The notes: a model not told the origin generated them from the sequence alone. 64,000 bases of DNA from Trichostrongylus colubriformis (GCA_963978905.1 OZ022261.1:8805992-8869991); one strand, 5' to 3'; shown: positions 10,923 through 23,867, counted from the stretch's first letter. Numbers and translations are program-made.

Positions 10923-13900
10923 TAGCTGTAGATAACGAGTACTACAAAAAAGATAATATACTTGTTCTACAGACCGAAAGTACAAGAGGTATGTTATATG
11001 TAATGAGACGGAGAATGGTTTTAGTATAACTTTAGAATGACTGTGAAGAATTCGGACTTAGAGCCCAAAAATCAATAAATGGACGGCAATCAGCATGGAT
11101 CAGTAACCTTTGGTATAGTTCAAAATATTCTCCCCGGGAGTTTCCTTAGCAGTGTGATTTCACCTTAAGGACTTTGAAACACTTATGTAAACACCACGGT
11201 GAGGATCCCAGCTCAAGGTGCCATTATACAACTACATATTTTTGTAATATCGGAGGATTTCACTGTATCTCTTGAGACTGATTTATCCTCAGTTTTCTTC
11301 GGTAATTTGAAATAATAGCAAACAATGTTCGGAAAAGGCGATTTCCAGAAATGTCAGACCGATAGTAAATGTCGTAATGTCGGAGGCTCAGCATAATAGT
11401 ATCACTGACTCTGCTAAACAATGCCGTTAATTGAAGGTGGTGGAGTACTGAAAATGATTACTTGTTCCTCCCTCTAAGTATTATTTCAAAACCGCAGAAA
11501 GGGCTTTGCACTCGTGAATCGTCCATCTCCACAGATTACTAAGGTGTCCTGTGGTGATCTAGTACTAACCCCCATAGTATAGGATGATGCTGCGTTGATT
11601 TTCCGATAGTAATAAACTTTAAACAATGAAGCATGATGACTCAGTATTTATTTCCGATTTTGTGCGTTTCTCACTCAGAACGAATGAATAATCAAAAAGA
11701 AGTTTTATGAAGGGGGGGGGGGTGATCTTGTAACAATGAATAGGTTTGATTCCGTTTCGCAAGGAAACCAAACAGTAGTGAATGTCCTCCCTCAGTGCTC
11801 TTCGTAAAGGAAGGGAGAAGAAAGTAGAGCATAGAATTTATCCACCCGGGAGAACCTGATTCACCAGTTCCAGAGGAAATTCAGTTATTTTTGCTTGCAC
11901 TCTTCCCTCATTACCGCATATCCCGGTGTGATGGCTTAAGAGGAGTGTTCCATGTCTACCTTTTTTATTCTTTATATTCGCTATGAGCTCATTAAAAAAG
12001 TGGCCATTAATCATTAAAGCATAGACCCAGCCCAGTGTGAAGCTTATGTGAAGCGTGAACGAGTCTGTTGAATAACTTCGTTTCCGAGTGATCCATATGA
12101 GGAAATTTTTGGGGCGACACGGAGAAAGAAGTTAACAAAATTTCGGAGAAGTTCATGCTGAGTAAATACTGTGACTTACTTAGCACACAATGGGACTCCC
12201 AGCCAACATCAATTAAGTCTTTTCTAAAGATGTAAGTCTATCCACTGATATGCATACAAAGGGGAGAGGAAATGTATGTACATAAATAGTCGTCAAAAAG
12301 AGCTGAATCACTTTTTTGGTCAACTGCTGTTGCCTTCAAATGGAGTACGCTCGGTCTGAGCCTTCACTCTGTGCTTCGTACCATACTATATTTGGAGGAA
12401 TCGCCATACGAATAAAGATTTATGCTCGAGAACATTCGACAAAGTAGCAGGATCAAAGTCGTCAGTTTCAAAGAATTCGAAGAACGCAATTCTTGAATGA
12501 TACCGAGTGATACCTCTGTGTACAGTAGGGAGCTCCAGTTTTAGTGTGATGCAATTATTGATGGCCATATATTTGAAGCTTTTCAAAGATAATGATCAGA
12601 AGTCCAAAGAGTATCTTTAATCACCGACTCTAATTTCCAGCTCAACTATAGCCCTGATTTTTTGGATGTTTAGCCAGCTCAATGTTACAACAACAAAATT
12701 GAGCAAAATCAAAAAATAAAGTAATATGTCAAGAAAATGTGCTTTTCACTTCGTATCTATGCATTCTGCCTGAGAATTCTTAGAAAAGTGTGATCGGCTT
12801 CGATTGATTCAAATAAATCGGACACTCGAGCCGCAAGTATTTTTTTAAGAAATTCATGCAAAGAATTTCCAAGATAAATGAGAAAGAGTAATATTATAAA
12901 TGCGGGATAGTGTCTTATAAATACATATATTCACATATGTACAAGAGACAGAGGACATGTCATCTCATGACATTACGTTGATAACATTTACAAGACCTAA
13001 GTCTCCCTAACGCTTCCTTTAGTGGCTCCAAAAATAGCAGCCTCTCGCGGAATTACGACCTTCCCCCCTGATCAATCTATAACACCACTCCATTTTTAGG
13101 ATTCCCCAACAATGCTTGACCCTGAAGTAGGAGTTTTCACTGAGGGGGCTCCTACGGTTACTTGAATTTTTCAAAGTTACACGATGGTAGAAATCATAGG
13201 AGTATGGATAAAGTATGAAAATGCGTGATGAACAATACGTAAAGTATGAAAATGCATGATGAACAGCTGCCTTTGATCTGAGCGCGTGAGCCCACTACAG
13301 GTTTAATCAATAACCTATCACCCATTGGATAATTTCACTTGACAACACCTCTATGATCTTTATCAATCCGATTCTTACACTGAGAAGTAGTCATGGAGTA
13401 CTCTTTTCAAGAGAGAGAGAGAGAGATATGAGCCATAAGAATTCGAAGTCTCACATAACGTCGAAAGTCATTTTCAGTAAAATGTGCGGAGTGGGATGTG
13501 AAAATGACTCAGACTCAATGACCTTCCACGGGGGTTGGTGAAGTGGAGAGAGGGGGAACATCCCAAAAACCTTGATGACATGTTCTGTCCGTATGCGAGC
13601 GCGGAATGACAGTCTGTTAGTGAGGGGATGAATGAGGTCGTTTCGAATCGTGGGAGCGACCAGTTGAAATATACTCATGACATCCGAAAAAATGGATGGA
13701 ACTCTAGGACAACCGATTGCACTACTATTGAAATCTGCTGACAGCAATGAATGATGATGAAGAAGTTCTAGGTGAGTGCCGATTGAGGCATCCAGTCGTG
13801 ACGTTACACCTCGCAATTGATATTACACTGTGAGTCAGTCGGGAACCTGACATGACTTCAAACTATTCGATTACCTCATTATACTATCGAGTAGAACATT

Positions 13901-14570
13901 CTGGAAGGTTCTGGTAGCATCACAGTCAGAAAGGCCGGAATCCTGCCCACGAAAATGTTAAGTACTGTAAGAAGGTTGCTCGCCTAGAAAGGACGAAAAA
14001 GCTTCTGCAGTACATGATCGAAGACCATACAGCAATGTTAGAGGTACTGTAAATCCATTGTGTTGATTTTGTATATACCAAAAGATGGACTACGGTAATA
14101 GCAGAACGATAGTGAGAGTGCCATCAGGAAAATGTCGTTGTCACAGCTGGTCAGACGATGAAAGTTCAACGCATAAAATGAAATGAGCACGAAACTCCCA
14201 CAAAAATCACGTAGTACTACGGGCGAGCGACAGCAACGTAACGACGACGATCTTTGACGTGTGAACGTGGAAACTTGCTGTAGGCTAGGTTGAGAGGCTG
14301 TAATCTGAACTCTTCCCTGATGGTTTGAAATAACACACTGAAGTGAAAAAAAACTGAAAAAATTGCAGAAGCTATTATTATGTAGCGAAATGAAATATGG
14401 GGCACCATTAAAGTTGATGGAAAAATGGTGAGCATAACTATGAAATGACAGTTTCATCCTGTCTCTACTGCCTTGGTTCTGAGATACCAGAAAAACCGGA
14501 GAAAATGAAGTGATCTTAATCAAGTGCAAAAAAGCAGGAGAATCCAACTAATAGGTCTACAAATCATACG
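10923..14570. other. No gene recognised
   Basis: There are no multi-exon signals that I trust. One minus-strand stretch (12587-12410) has protein-like composition and a donor (GTATGG), but no partner exon. The ORFs at 13451-13816 and 14038-14547 have low-complexity composition and no motifs. Simple repeats: a G run at 11705-11713 and a GA repeat near 13411-13427. Confidence 0.4.
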
Positions 14571-14790
14571 CCAAAAAAATTTCTGTGAAAAATTTCCTGG
14601 TTTTATTTCCTAATTTCCAAGTTTCCGTGAATTATTGTGGCCCTTGGCTTATCCCCATTTTCAGGCATAGATCCACAAATCCTAAGTCGAAAAAAATTCC
14701 GTGAAAATTTCGTGGTTCTATTTCCTGATTTTCATGTATCCGTTGAATTATTGTGGTCCTGGCTTATCCCCATTTTCAGTCACCGTGGTG
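14571..14790 (+). repeat. Two tandem copies of a ~120-bp unit
   Basis: The unit begins AAAAAAATTTCTGTGAAAA and ends in GGCTTATCCCCATTTTCAG. It occurs at about 14571-14666 and again at about 14690-14780 with scattered substitutions. Each copy ends in a sequence resembling a splice acceptor. A mariner element follows 25 bp later. Confidence 0.75.
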
Positions 14791-14815
14791 GCTAAATAGC
14801 TAAATCGTGATTATA

Positions 14816-15714
14816 TTAGGTTGTAAGGAAAGTTCTGGCCGCTTTTTCGTTATCACAAGATAAATTTAAATATCAGAGCGCGTCAACATGAATCAGCTGA
14901 CATATTGTGCTCGTTAGATAGAGAAAAAGTTGCTCTTTCAGAATATATGTTTTATTTGGAATGCCATAAGGTTTTCAATTTATTAGGGAAGTTTTAAAGT
15001 GCTGCGAAAATGGCACTTTTAAGATGACTTCACTTCAAGAGTTCTTGTTTAGCCGAGTCCCAGCGAAGGTGACCACAAATGTGAATACTGCAAGAGGAGG
15101 GGGTGTATCACTGGATGGAACACATTGTCTCCGGTTTCAGAAGTGCAGAAATGAGGACGAGCTGCTCGAATTTTCAATTGATCAAATCGCTTTAACTAAA
15201 ACGGCAGAAGGCGATGAGCGTCCATATTTGCAGGGGATATCCACAAGTATTGGCCCTCAACAAGCAACCTTAGCTGACCACCTCAAGTGGCCTTGATTTG
15301 GAAAAATCCAAAAAAATGGGTGCCGCGGGACCCCTCACGGCAGTCATGCGCAAGCGCATTTTTCACAAATCCTCTTCCACTAATTGAAGCAGTTGCAGGG
15401 TGAGGCCCTTACTCGTCTATCATGTTCATCAGATCTAGCGCTAACTATGCCCCACTTCCCAAAACATCTGGCCAGCTCCTTCAGTAGCAGTGTGTTCAGA
15501 AAGAGTGGCGATTTGAAGTCGACTTTTTTTCATTTCGCGCAATATAAATTATCAGCCCTTTATCAAATTGAGATGTGTAGGTATGCATAGTGTTGCCAAG
15601 AGTGTGGCGAATCTAATGGTGCTCACTCTGTGAGAAAAGATGCACTCTGAGCCGAGTTATGATCTCTCGAAGTTGAAATTTCAAAAACCGGCCAAAACTT
15701 TCCTTACAACCTAA
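14816..15714 (+). mobile_element. Degenerate mariner element (899 bp)
   Basis: TIRs TTAGGTTGTAAGGAAAGTTC (left) and TTAGGTTGTAAGGAAAGTTT (right, inverted) are flanked by TA at 14814-14815 and 15715-15716. On the plus strand, 15024-15296 retains a decayed N-terminal helix-turn-helix region (MTSLQEFLF, later FQKCRNEDE and ATLADHLK). About 15410-15590 retains the end of the DDE domain (SSDLALTMPHFPKHL, then an F-rich C-terminus) in another frame. The centre is missing or scrambled. Confidence 0.85.
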
Positions 15715-18700
15715 TAATTTCGGTCGTGGAGTGCTCGAAAGGAACCGCATTACGTCAGCTATCCTGACGGCTTGGCACGGGATGCTTGAACCGGTTACCG
15801 TACCTACTTTTTGCAGCCAGAGAAATCAATCTATAATTTCACTAGGTTCTTCCTTGTAATTGGCGATCTTGATGAAAACAGTAATGAGGCTAAAATGGCA
15901 TGAAAATGCATTATTCTGAAAACAAATGAGTTTTGGTTCAAAAATCCTCATGTTATCAGATGCAATATAATTCTATTTATAATATATTATACATTATTCT
16001 GGTATATCCCAATTATATTTTTTCTTTTATATTTTGATGGTACATTCCCATACCCTCCCTTGTTTTTATATACTTATTCTAACTCTATTTATATTGGATC
16101 TGTTCTACCTCTATCAAACTTCCGTTTCCTATAAGTGGCTCTCACTCTGGCACTAGCACGGCACCACAGCACCACATTGTAGCAATACTCTTAAATAAAT
16201 AAATATCACAATCGATTTAGCATCAATACAGCCCGCATGTTGAATGGCCAGGTGTTCCTGTTCATTTGTCAGTGCCACTTCCAGATATCACATCTTGTCG
16301 GCAGCTACATATGAGAAGTTTAAATGAAGTGGTTTCCGAGGGCAGCCTTGCCCTCTTTGACGCCCGATGAGAGAGTCTGTCTCGTTTTTCCCAAGTGGCT
16401 CAGCTCTTTACACGTGGATCCACTTTGGATGTGTAAGTCCTTGAAGGTGTCCTCCCATGAGTACATTGAACACTGCTGCAATAGCCATGCAAAGCCACAC
16501 AAGTGTTCGTTGGATCGTTTTCTGTCGGATTTTCGTCGTTCTAGCAGCCACCGGGTTGATAAATTGATGGCAGTAGTCGAGGACTCATAAGCGAAATTCT
16601 GGATAATGCCAAGCACGAGTGAGGGTTTTCATACCGAACCGGGTAGAACAATTTTTCAAGCATTTCTAATGTGCGAAGTAATGTTTGGAAACGTAAGTGT
16701 GCTGCGCAAATGTCGCAAGTAAAGCATAACATCAGCAAATGGATGGCTGGAATCTGTGGGACTTGGGGGATGCAATCTCGAATTGCGTTCGATGAGCTTC
16801 GCGAGATTTTCTGCTTTCAAAAAAAAACGTATATGTGATAGTGTGTCGCATATAGGGTAAGTGACTGAGCGTCCTTTAAAAATATGAGTTCACGACACCA
16901 TGATGTAACAGGACCAGTGATTTCTTGGAGACGGATGGTATTTTCTGCAATCGATTTCAATCACTCTATTACAGACAAGATGTCGTTTTTATTGTAAGGA
17001 GTGCCAAAACTACTTCCAGTTTTCCAGAACGGGTTTCATCCTGGCTAATCAAGCTCTTCACCGCACTCCTTGAGTGTTCCTCACCTTTTCTGCGGTGCCG
17101 AAAACACTAACTTGATTTCTTACCTCAGATTTGTCCACCTCGGAACTTTAAATATTGCCAAAGGCCCAAAGCCTTTAACGGGACAAGAGAGATGAAAAAA
17201 TCAAAAAATTGGGAAATATTTGCCTTAACTTGAAATCTCGGCTCAAGGTTGAGCGTGGATCAATAACAGCATTTTCTTGTTCTCTTACAATATTTGTTCA
17301 CCTTTGAATGTAAAATGTGAGATATGCAAAAATCCTCTAGGACACCTTAGAATCATTTTGCTTCCCACAGGAAAGTAGAAGCAAAAATTGGACTTATAAA
17401 GAAACATGCACAACCCCCCATCAACTTAAAAATGATAATATAAGCCAACTGTATTTGTATTTGTACTGGGTATGTGTTCAAGACTCATAAGTGACCCATC
17501 GTGAATGCAGTCACGAATCCGAATTTCATTTACCTTACTGATACTCAATAAAACATGTCGCATTTTTACCCCTTTGTAGTTTCAATTGCTGGAATGAAGG
17601 TCGTGCTACGGTGATCTCTAGCTGTACACATTTTACACATACGATCTCGAAGGTCGTACAAGCAAAATGTGATCTTATCCGGATTTATTTTTTCGTGATA
17701 GTGTGATTTCTGCTCGAATCTTAATTATAGAAGTGTATAGCATGGCTTTGTAAACTCTACAGATTGAGTTTTTGTATATTAAATTTTTAGGTTTTGTCCT
17801 ATCATTTCCTGGAAGCACGGTGGGCAGTCATTGCAGTGCAGGACTGATTATAACTGTAACCAGAAGGCATGCCAGCACTGAAATAAATCGGCAAAATTTT
17901 CAACTAGTGACTTCTTCGGAATAAGTGAAATACCAGTTACTTTCAACTCAGCACCCTCGTAAGAACATTTGCTTCGTGTGCTGCGGCGAAAATCAGCAGC
18001 TAACGAAAATCAAAGTTTTAAAAAGCAAAACTCAAAACTTGTTATTTCAGTTTCAAAGAAATCGAAACTCACTCTAACCTCTTCTGACAACAGCTCTAAA
18101 TTTCCGACCTTCAACTAATGTGTGAGATCAGTTTTTCTATAGAAAGGGAGTTTCAGAAAATCGATTAAGTATGATACTTATGAACTGTACTAAATATCCC
18201 AATCCAAAAATGGTGCTGAACATCGGAAAATCACGAAATCTTTTCAATTCAGGCTTTTTGTTATTTTTATGGGTTTTTTGAGTGTGGAACTTCACAGTCA
18301 CACTTTGACGACTCATTTCTATATATTTTTTCAAACGAAGAGTTTTCATAAAGACTTCACTCTTCCAGACTCTGAAGAAGGCGCGACGCCGAACTGTCAG
18401 TCGGAAATAAAGTGATTAACAATCTCCGTTGAAGCTAAAACATCCAAACAATTATTTCGTTTTTAGATGTATTCAAATGAATAAACAAACAAGTAAATAG
18501 CCAAAAATGCCCTCGAACCTTTAGTCTGCGATGAGCCTCGGAACCTCTCTACACCCTGCTACATTATTAAGGCAACATTATAAATCAGTGCATTGGATCA
18601 TCGCTGTTCTTCATTTGCCCCGAAGTTAGTCGCTGACCTCTATTTTTTGAAAACTTCGTAAATCATTCTTTCAGAACACTTCAAAGCATCCGCATTAAGG

Positions 18701-19108
18701 CAATAACCTCGAGGCTTGTGTTTAGATGCTGTATTGCCATGTGGGACGAGTTTGGTATGTATGTATGTACAGATTTGTGTGAACAGCTGTACTTAGCTGG
18801 CAGCGAGTCTGCACTACGATGGGAATTCACCAACTCTTTGATGTGGCTTTAATGGTCGACAATCAGCAATATTTATCTCTCTCAACTCCTTTCTTTACAT
18901 TTCTCACTTCATTCAATTTGTTTTCATTTTTCAAATTAAAAAACCTTAACACCAAGATTCCAAATGTTCTGTTATCACGTCTCGCACAAATGGTGGCCAA
19001 ATCTTTTGAAAACCACTCTTGCTTTACGAACCAGTTCTATAAATGATTTCGTGTTCCGTGAAGCTTTTACCGTTTCACCTCTTAACTTTCGCGAAAACAC
19101 CCGGTTCC
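15715..19108. other. No gene recognised; AT-rich intergenic or intronic DNA
   Basis: The run from about 15950 to 16200 is very AT-rich. Overlapping ORFs at 16320-16738 on both strands show no recognisable domain. No paired splice sites with matching phase were found. Confidence 0.4.
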
Positions 19109-19325
19109 AAGGTGTGTGCCGTTAAGGCAGAAAATTCGCGTGGCCGCGTTAAGTGCGCAACGTGATGGTGCAAGCTACGTGAGCGATATTGGCTGAGTCC
19201 TGAAGCGATTTCACCTAATGGGACGTAGGGCACCGTCATCGCTTCAGGACCCATCCAATACGACGCGCATAATCCATGCCATCGCGTCGCACACGAACAC
19301 CGTAAAGCAATTTTCGCTTTATAAG
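19109..19325 (+). repeat. GC-rich fold-back repeat, copy 1
   Basis: The unit starts near GTGTGCCGTTAAGGCAGAAA and contains an inner inverted pair, GTCCTGAAGCGAT and ATCGCTTCAGGAC (about 19198-19252). Its outer parts are also imperfectly self-complementary (GAAAATTCGCG against GCAATTTTCGC). A related copy in the opposite orientation lies at 53045-53272. There is no coding content. It fits a dispersed palindromic MITE. Confidence 0.7.
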
Positions 19326-20721
19326 GCCGTCACTGATTAATCGATCAAGTGTATGGGGGTTGTGTCGTCTTCTCGTACATGGATGTAGGCGAGAAAGCCA
19401 TAGCTTTACATTATTAACCAATACATCGCTGAAAAGCATTATGCTTGTTACAAGATGAAATAGCTTACGCGTACTCTCCCTTGAAGAAGCTGAAGCTGGA
19501 GAAGTTCTAGTGCTCACATGAGAAACCAATATATGTGGCCTTGACATTAGGTGCACCTTACTTACCAAAATGATTTCGCTTCAAGAAGGGAGCCAGAGCA
19601 CTCTTGTGGATACTTCTCCGAGGCCTTTCATATTTCAAAGATATATTTCACCACTATTCTTTTGCCTTTGCTTCTTTCAGAGCATAGGAAGTCGGAAAAG
19701 CAGGGATTAATTTTCTTGGAAACGCACATAACCTCGAAGGGCTAATTTCTGTAGATCGTTAAACTAACCTAAGTTTAAAGCATATTACAAGGCCAACCTC
19801 GATGTCTGCCACTGAGATCGGAAACAGACTACCTTTACATAGTTCCACGTCTCGGTAGACTAAGCACCAGTACCTTCACACCGTTGACCTCGTGATGGGG
19901 AAAGGAGTACGACACTTAGTAAGTCAGGAAATTCCAGCTCGAGTAACGGAAATGAAACGGAAATGAAATGCAAATAACATTAAATTTCTTACCCTGTTCC
20001 GCCCATATGCTCTGGGACTTTGACGCAGAACTTGTAATTAATCTAAAAGAAATTAGAGAAGGAAAGCGTATGAGATGTGAATTAATTCCTTGAGAACATC
20101 CGGCTGTGCGGAAATTTCACATTAAAGATTTCACATTTCACATGCACGGAAGCGCAGTTTGTAATCAAAATAGGAGAGCCTTCAGAATATGGATGGAGTA
20201 GCTTTGAGGGAGACATTCTTTGGAGTTTGTTGGGCTAGACCCTCGAGACAATCAGGCCTGCATTACTCTTTCTTATCAGTTATTGGGAGAGTGTATGTTC
20301 ACCATTCTTCATAAAAAAATCCTAGATATATAACCTGTCGTTCTCTCTTCCTTTTGACAACCTCAGTGCACTATAATGTGCCAATCACTATTGAATATGT
20401 AAAAAATCACTTACTGTTTCGATATGCTTCCGAACGTGCACATCGAAGGTAATTATATAAAAGCTGATCAAAAATTCCTGAATTCTAGTTTTAACACACT
20501 TGTGAAACCAGACAATGTGAATTTTTTCGTACTGCTTGCAAATCTGTTGCAGAAAATGCTGTCTCATCTGAAAAGACATTGGTGGCACGCTGCTGTATTA
20601 GGAATTGCATTGGCATGTTCAAACTTTTCTATTTACTTACTTTATATTTTCACCCCTTTCACTCATTACTACTGTTGGTCTTCGAATAGAATCTTGCGAA
20701 TACTTTCGAGTACATACCAGT
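19326..20721. other. No gene recognised
   Basis: A very short minus-strand stretch (20032-19993) has an acceptor-like ACAAG and a strong donor (GTAAGAAATT), but it is too short to assign. A plus-strand ORF at 20424-20723 has a hydrophobic C-terminal half but no family resemblance. Confidence 0.35.
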
Positions 20722-20951
20722 GAAGCGGAGGTGGTGTAGTGACAGATGGCGCACACGCCACTCTCATGGTGGGGAGATCAAATCCTGCATCAACGCCCGC
20801 TCAGGCCAGCCAAGCCTTCCATCCCCCGGGGTCGGTGAACTGGTACCAGACTCGTCTGGGAATAAAAGCACTGACTTGTACATCGGTGGCCACCGCTAGT
20901 CATTGTACACGCCACATCACATTCACCTGCCACCACGATCCTGTATGGAAC
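20722..20951 (+). repeat. SINE-like unit with tRNA-type promoter boxes
   Basis: The left end has an A-box-like GTGGTGTAGTGACAGATGG. About 40 bp later there is a B-box-like GGGGAGATCAAATCC, the spacing of an internal Pol III promoter in tRNA-derived SINEs. The following 150 bp (CCGGGGTCGGTGAACTGG onward) is a non-tRNA body. It ends next to the TA at 20952 where the large palindrome is inserted. No second copy is present in the window to confirm it. Confidence 0.5.
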
Positions 20952-20953
20952 TA

Positions 20954-22331
20954 TTGGGTTGGGGAATAAGTCCTTGCGGTTTTTTTCAACCTCGTTTTTC
21001 AAAATTTTCCCTTCATCTTTCGACAAAGCTTATACATGATTTCGATAGAGCTTTTTTTGCTCTATAAAAGGTACTAACCGTTTTTTGAATTCTTCGACTA
21101 CCTAATATTTATGAGGTTTGCAATTGAAGGAAGCTGAAGGCAAAAATTTGGCACTTGCGCACTTCTTCTTTCTCGTCTGCCATCGAGATCAAAAAATGTA
21201 TGTGTATATGTTTCGATAGAGCTTTTTCAGCTCTACGGAATGGTACTACTTTTTATTCGAATTGCTCAACTCATTGCTGTTTTTAAGACTCACAAATGCA
21301 GTACCCGCAAAAGTGTGCACTTTCGTTATCTTCTCTTCCTCGCCTACCATCGAGATTGGAGAAAAAGTGCATGTATGCATTCGATAGAGCTTTCTTTGCT
21401 CTACAAGATAATAACACTATTGTTCTGTATCCTCTCATATTTTAGCTTGTAAGAATGAGTTTCTACCTGCTTTTCAACTCGAAATTACGTAATGAAAATG
21501 AGTGTTTTTGGCAGAGCGTTTTGTGTCATTCGATAGAGCTCTTTTCGCTCTACAAGACATTGTTTATAATTTTTGTTCGAATTAATTTTCGCCATTTTTT
21601 AGATTTTTTAAAAGTCGACGAAATCGAGCATTTTCCACCACATGTGTCGAAAATGCTCGATTTCGTCGACTTTTAAAAAATCTAAAAAATGGCGAAAATT
21701 AATTCGAACAAAAATTATAAACAATGTCTTGTAGAGCGAAAAGAGCTCTATCGAATGACACAAAACGCTCTGCCAAAAACACTCATTTTCATTACGTAAT
21801 TTCGAGTTGAAAAGCAGGTAGAAACTCATTCTTACAAGCTAAAATATGAGAGGATACAAAACATTAGTGTTATTATCTTGTAGAGCAAAGAAAGCTCTAT
21901 CGGATGCATACATGCACTTTTTCTCCAATCTCGATGGTAGGCGAGGAAGAGAAGATAACGAAAGTGCACACTTTTGCGAGTACTGCATTTGTGAGTCTTA
22001 AAAACAGCAATGAGTTGAGCAATTCGAATAAAAAGTAGTACCATTCCGTAGAGCTGAAAAAGCTCTATCGAAACATATACACATACATTTTTTGATCTCA
22101 ATGGGAGACGAGAAAGAAGAAGTGCGCATGTGCCAAATTTTTGCCTTCAGCTTACTTCAATTCCAAACCTCATAAATATTAGGTAGTCGAAGAATTCAAA
22201 AAACGGTTAGTACCTTTTCATAGAGCAAAAAAAGCTCTATCGAAATCATGTATAAGCTTTGTCGAAAGTTGAAGGGAACAATTTGAAAAACGGGGTTGAA
22301 AAAAACCGCAAGAACTTATTCCCCAACCCAA
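20954..22331. mobile_element. Giant palindromic fold-back element (1,378 bp)
   Basis: The left arm (20954-21635) and right arm (21649-22331) are near-perfect reverse complements around a 13-bp spacer. The ends are TTGGGTTGGGGAATAAGTCC, a mariner-like terminus, and TA flanks both sides (20952-20953 and 22332-22333). Each arm contains four stem-loops of the form CGATAGAGC, a short T-rich loop, GCTCTA; in the left arm they start near 21045, 21217, 21385 and 21534. The ORFs in it are identical on both strands and arise from the symmetry. It is a non-autonomous fold-back transposon; a transcript through it would form a hairpin of about 680 bp. Confidence 0.93.
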
Positions 22332-22707
22332 TAGAATGTGCGGCACATCGCAGGAAGGGATCGATTAAGCCAAAAACATTATCCTACACTTTAACTTTTA
22401 CCAGTGAAGCACTCCGTAAAGTACAACTCACGGGCTCCACAAGTGACGTAACCCCTGTGCACACAATTTGATCCTAACAGCTTCTGAACATGGATGGTGA
22501 GGTTAGTCAGTCAACATCCATATCGCAGAAGTGCTGAATTTAGAGCAAACACTCAGCTATAATAGACTTGAACCACCTACGTGTATGTTTTCCGATCATA
22601 GAGGAAATTCAGTCCAGTACCGGCACCGTACACATCTTCCTCAGCATCTCTAAGGCAGAATTAGCGATGATTTGGTCTTCCTCCGAAGATGAAGGCAAAG
22701 TGATATA

Positions 22708-23867
22708 CAGTAGCGCTCAAAAGTATTCGGCGAAATGGTTTTTCACTTGGGTTTTTCACTTATAACTCTTTTGTAACTGGACCGATCTAAGAGAAATTTT
22801 AGTATGTTGTACTTGGAGACACTGCATACTAAATATACTATTGGGTAGTCTAAAAAGTTTTTTCGTATTTTCAAATACCGCTTTCTCCCTCCAAACTGCT
22901 TTCCAGCAATCTCTTCTATACATACACATGTAGTACAAGTCCACACGCATCTATAGGTATTATTGTCTTCCATCTCCCGGATAACCCTTTTCGGCAAAAT
23001 AAACATATCAACGGTCAACCTCATTTTCAATACAAAAATTATAAAAAAAAATTCTTTGAATGGCGTTAGACAGGAAAAGGAAAAGGTGATAATCCGATGG
23101 AGCAAGGTGAGGGCTATAAGGTGGATGGGGCAGCAATTTTTATCCAAGCTCGAGAATTTTTTGGCGAGTCATTTTTTCACTAGTAGTATGAAATTTTTCA
23201 AATTTTTTCTTTTAAAAAATTCTCGAGCTTATATAAAAATTGCTGCCTTATAGCCCTGATCTTGCTCCATCGGACTATTACCTTTTCCTTTCCCTGTCTA
23301 ACGCCATTCAAAGAAAAAAAATTGGAATTGAAAATGAAGTGACTTTTGATATTTTTATTTTGCCGAAAAGGGTTATCCGGGAGATGGAAGACAACAATAC
23401 CTATAGATGCGCTACATATATATGTACAGAAGAAATTTTGTGGAAAGCAGTTTTGAGGGAAAAAGCGGTATTTAAAAATACGAAAAGACTTTTTAGACTA
23501 CCTAATATTTTGGCGCTCAACGGTGTAAGTTACGCGGTTAAATGCAATTTTTTGTTTTTGAAGTGCCATCCCTATGGTGCCGCTGTCATCAACAGTCGTG
23601 GTCTTTCTACAGAATATTGATGTTCTCTGAAGCTTTGCAATGTTTTTGTAGAGAAAGCCGTTTTTCTTGATCAGGCCTTTTTCTTTTTTTGGATGGGCTT
23701 GTTGTAAATTCTTGTAAAAACCATGAAAAGGGTCAAGCAGCACTCAAATAGAAGGAAGTGTTGACAACAGGTTCAGGCGCCACATATTAAAATGTTGTTT
23801 GGATTTGGTCAAGTAGAAAAAAAGTTATGACAAAAAGTGTTTGGAGGAATACTTCTGAGCGCTACTG
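22708..23867. mobile_element. Tc1-type element interrupted by a mariner fold-back
   Basis: TIRs CAGTAGCGCTCAAAAGTATT (left) and CAGTAGCGCTCAGAAGTATT (right, inverted) are flanked by TA at 22706-22707 and 23868-23869. Removing the nested element at 22841-23505 and one TA copy leaves about 493 bp, so the host element was already a deletion derivative. A minus-strand ORF (23743-23498) covers much of the right part but shows no catalytic motif that I can identify. The order of events is clear: the mariner-type fold-back arrived second. Confidence 0.85.
22841..23505. mobile_element. Mariner-type fold-back, nested (665 bp)
   Basis: The termini are TTGGGTAGTCTAAAAAGTTT (left) and TTAGGTAGTCTAAAAAGTCT (right, inverted), with TA on both sides (22839-22840 and 23506-23507). 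The halves are long inverted repeats of about 320 bp around a centre near 23170-23180. Each carries the same piece of a mariner transposase; on the plus strand (from about 23240) it includes LPYSPDLAPSDYYLF, with the third catalytic Asp. Shared segments show it belongs to the same family as the element at 35178-36029. Confidence 0.88.

Noticed and set aside
14038..14547. 169-codon minus-strand ORF.
   Set aside because: Ser/Phe-rich low-information composition, no motif or splice sites.
16320..16738. Overlapping ORFs on both strands.
   Set aside because: Both strands are equally open and neither shows a recognisable domain.
21455..21829. Two nearly identical 73-codon ORFs on opposite strands (21455-21676 and 21608-21829).
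   Set aside because: They are mirror images created by the palindrome; no domain or splice signal supports translation.
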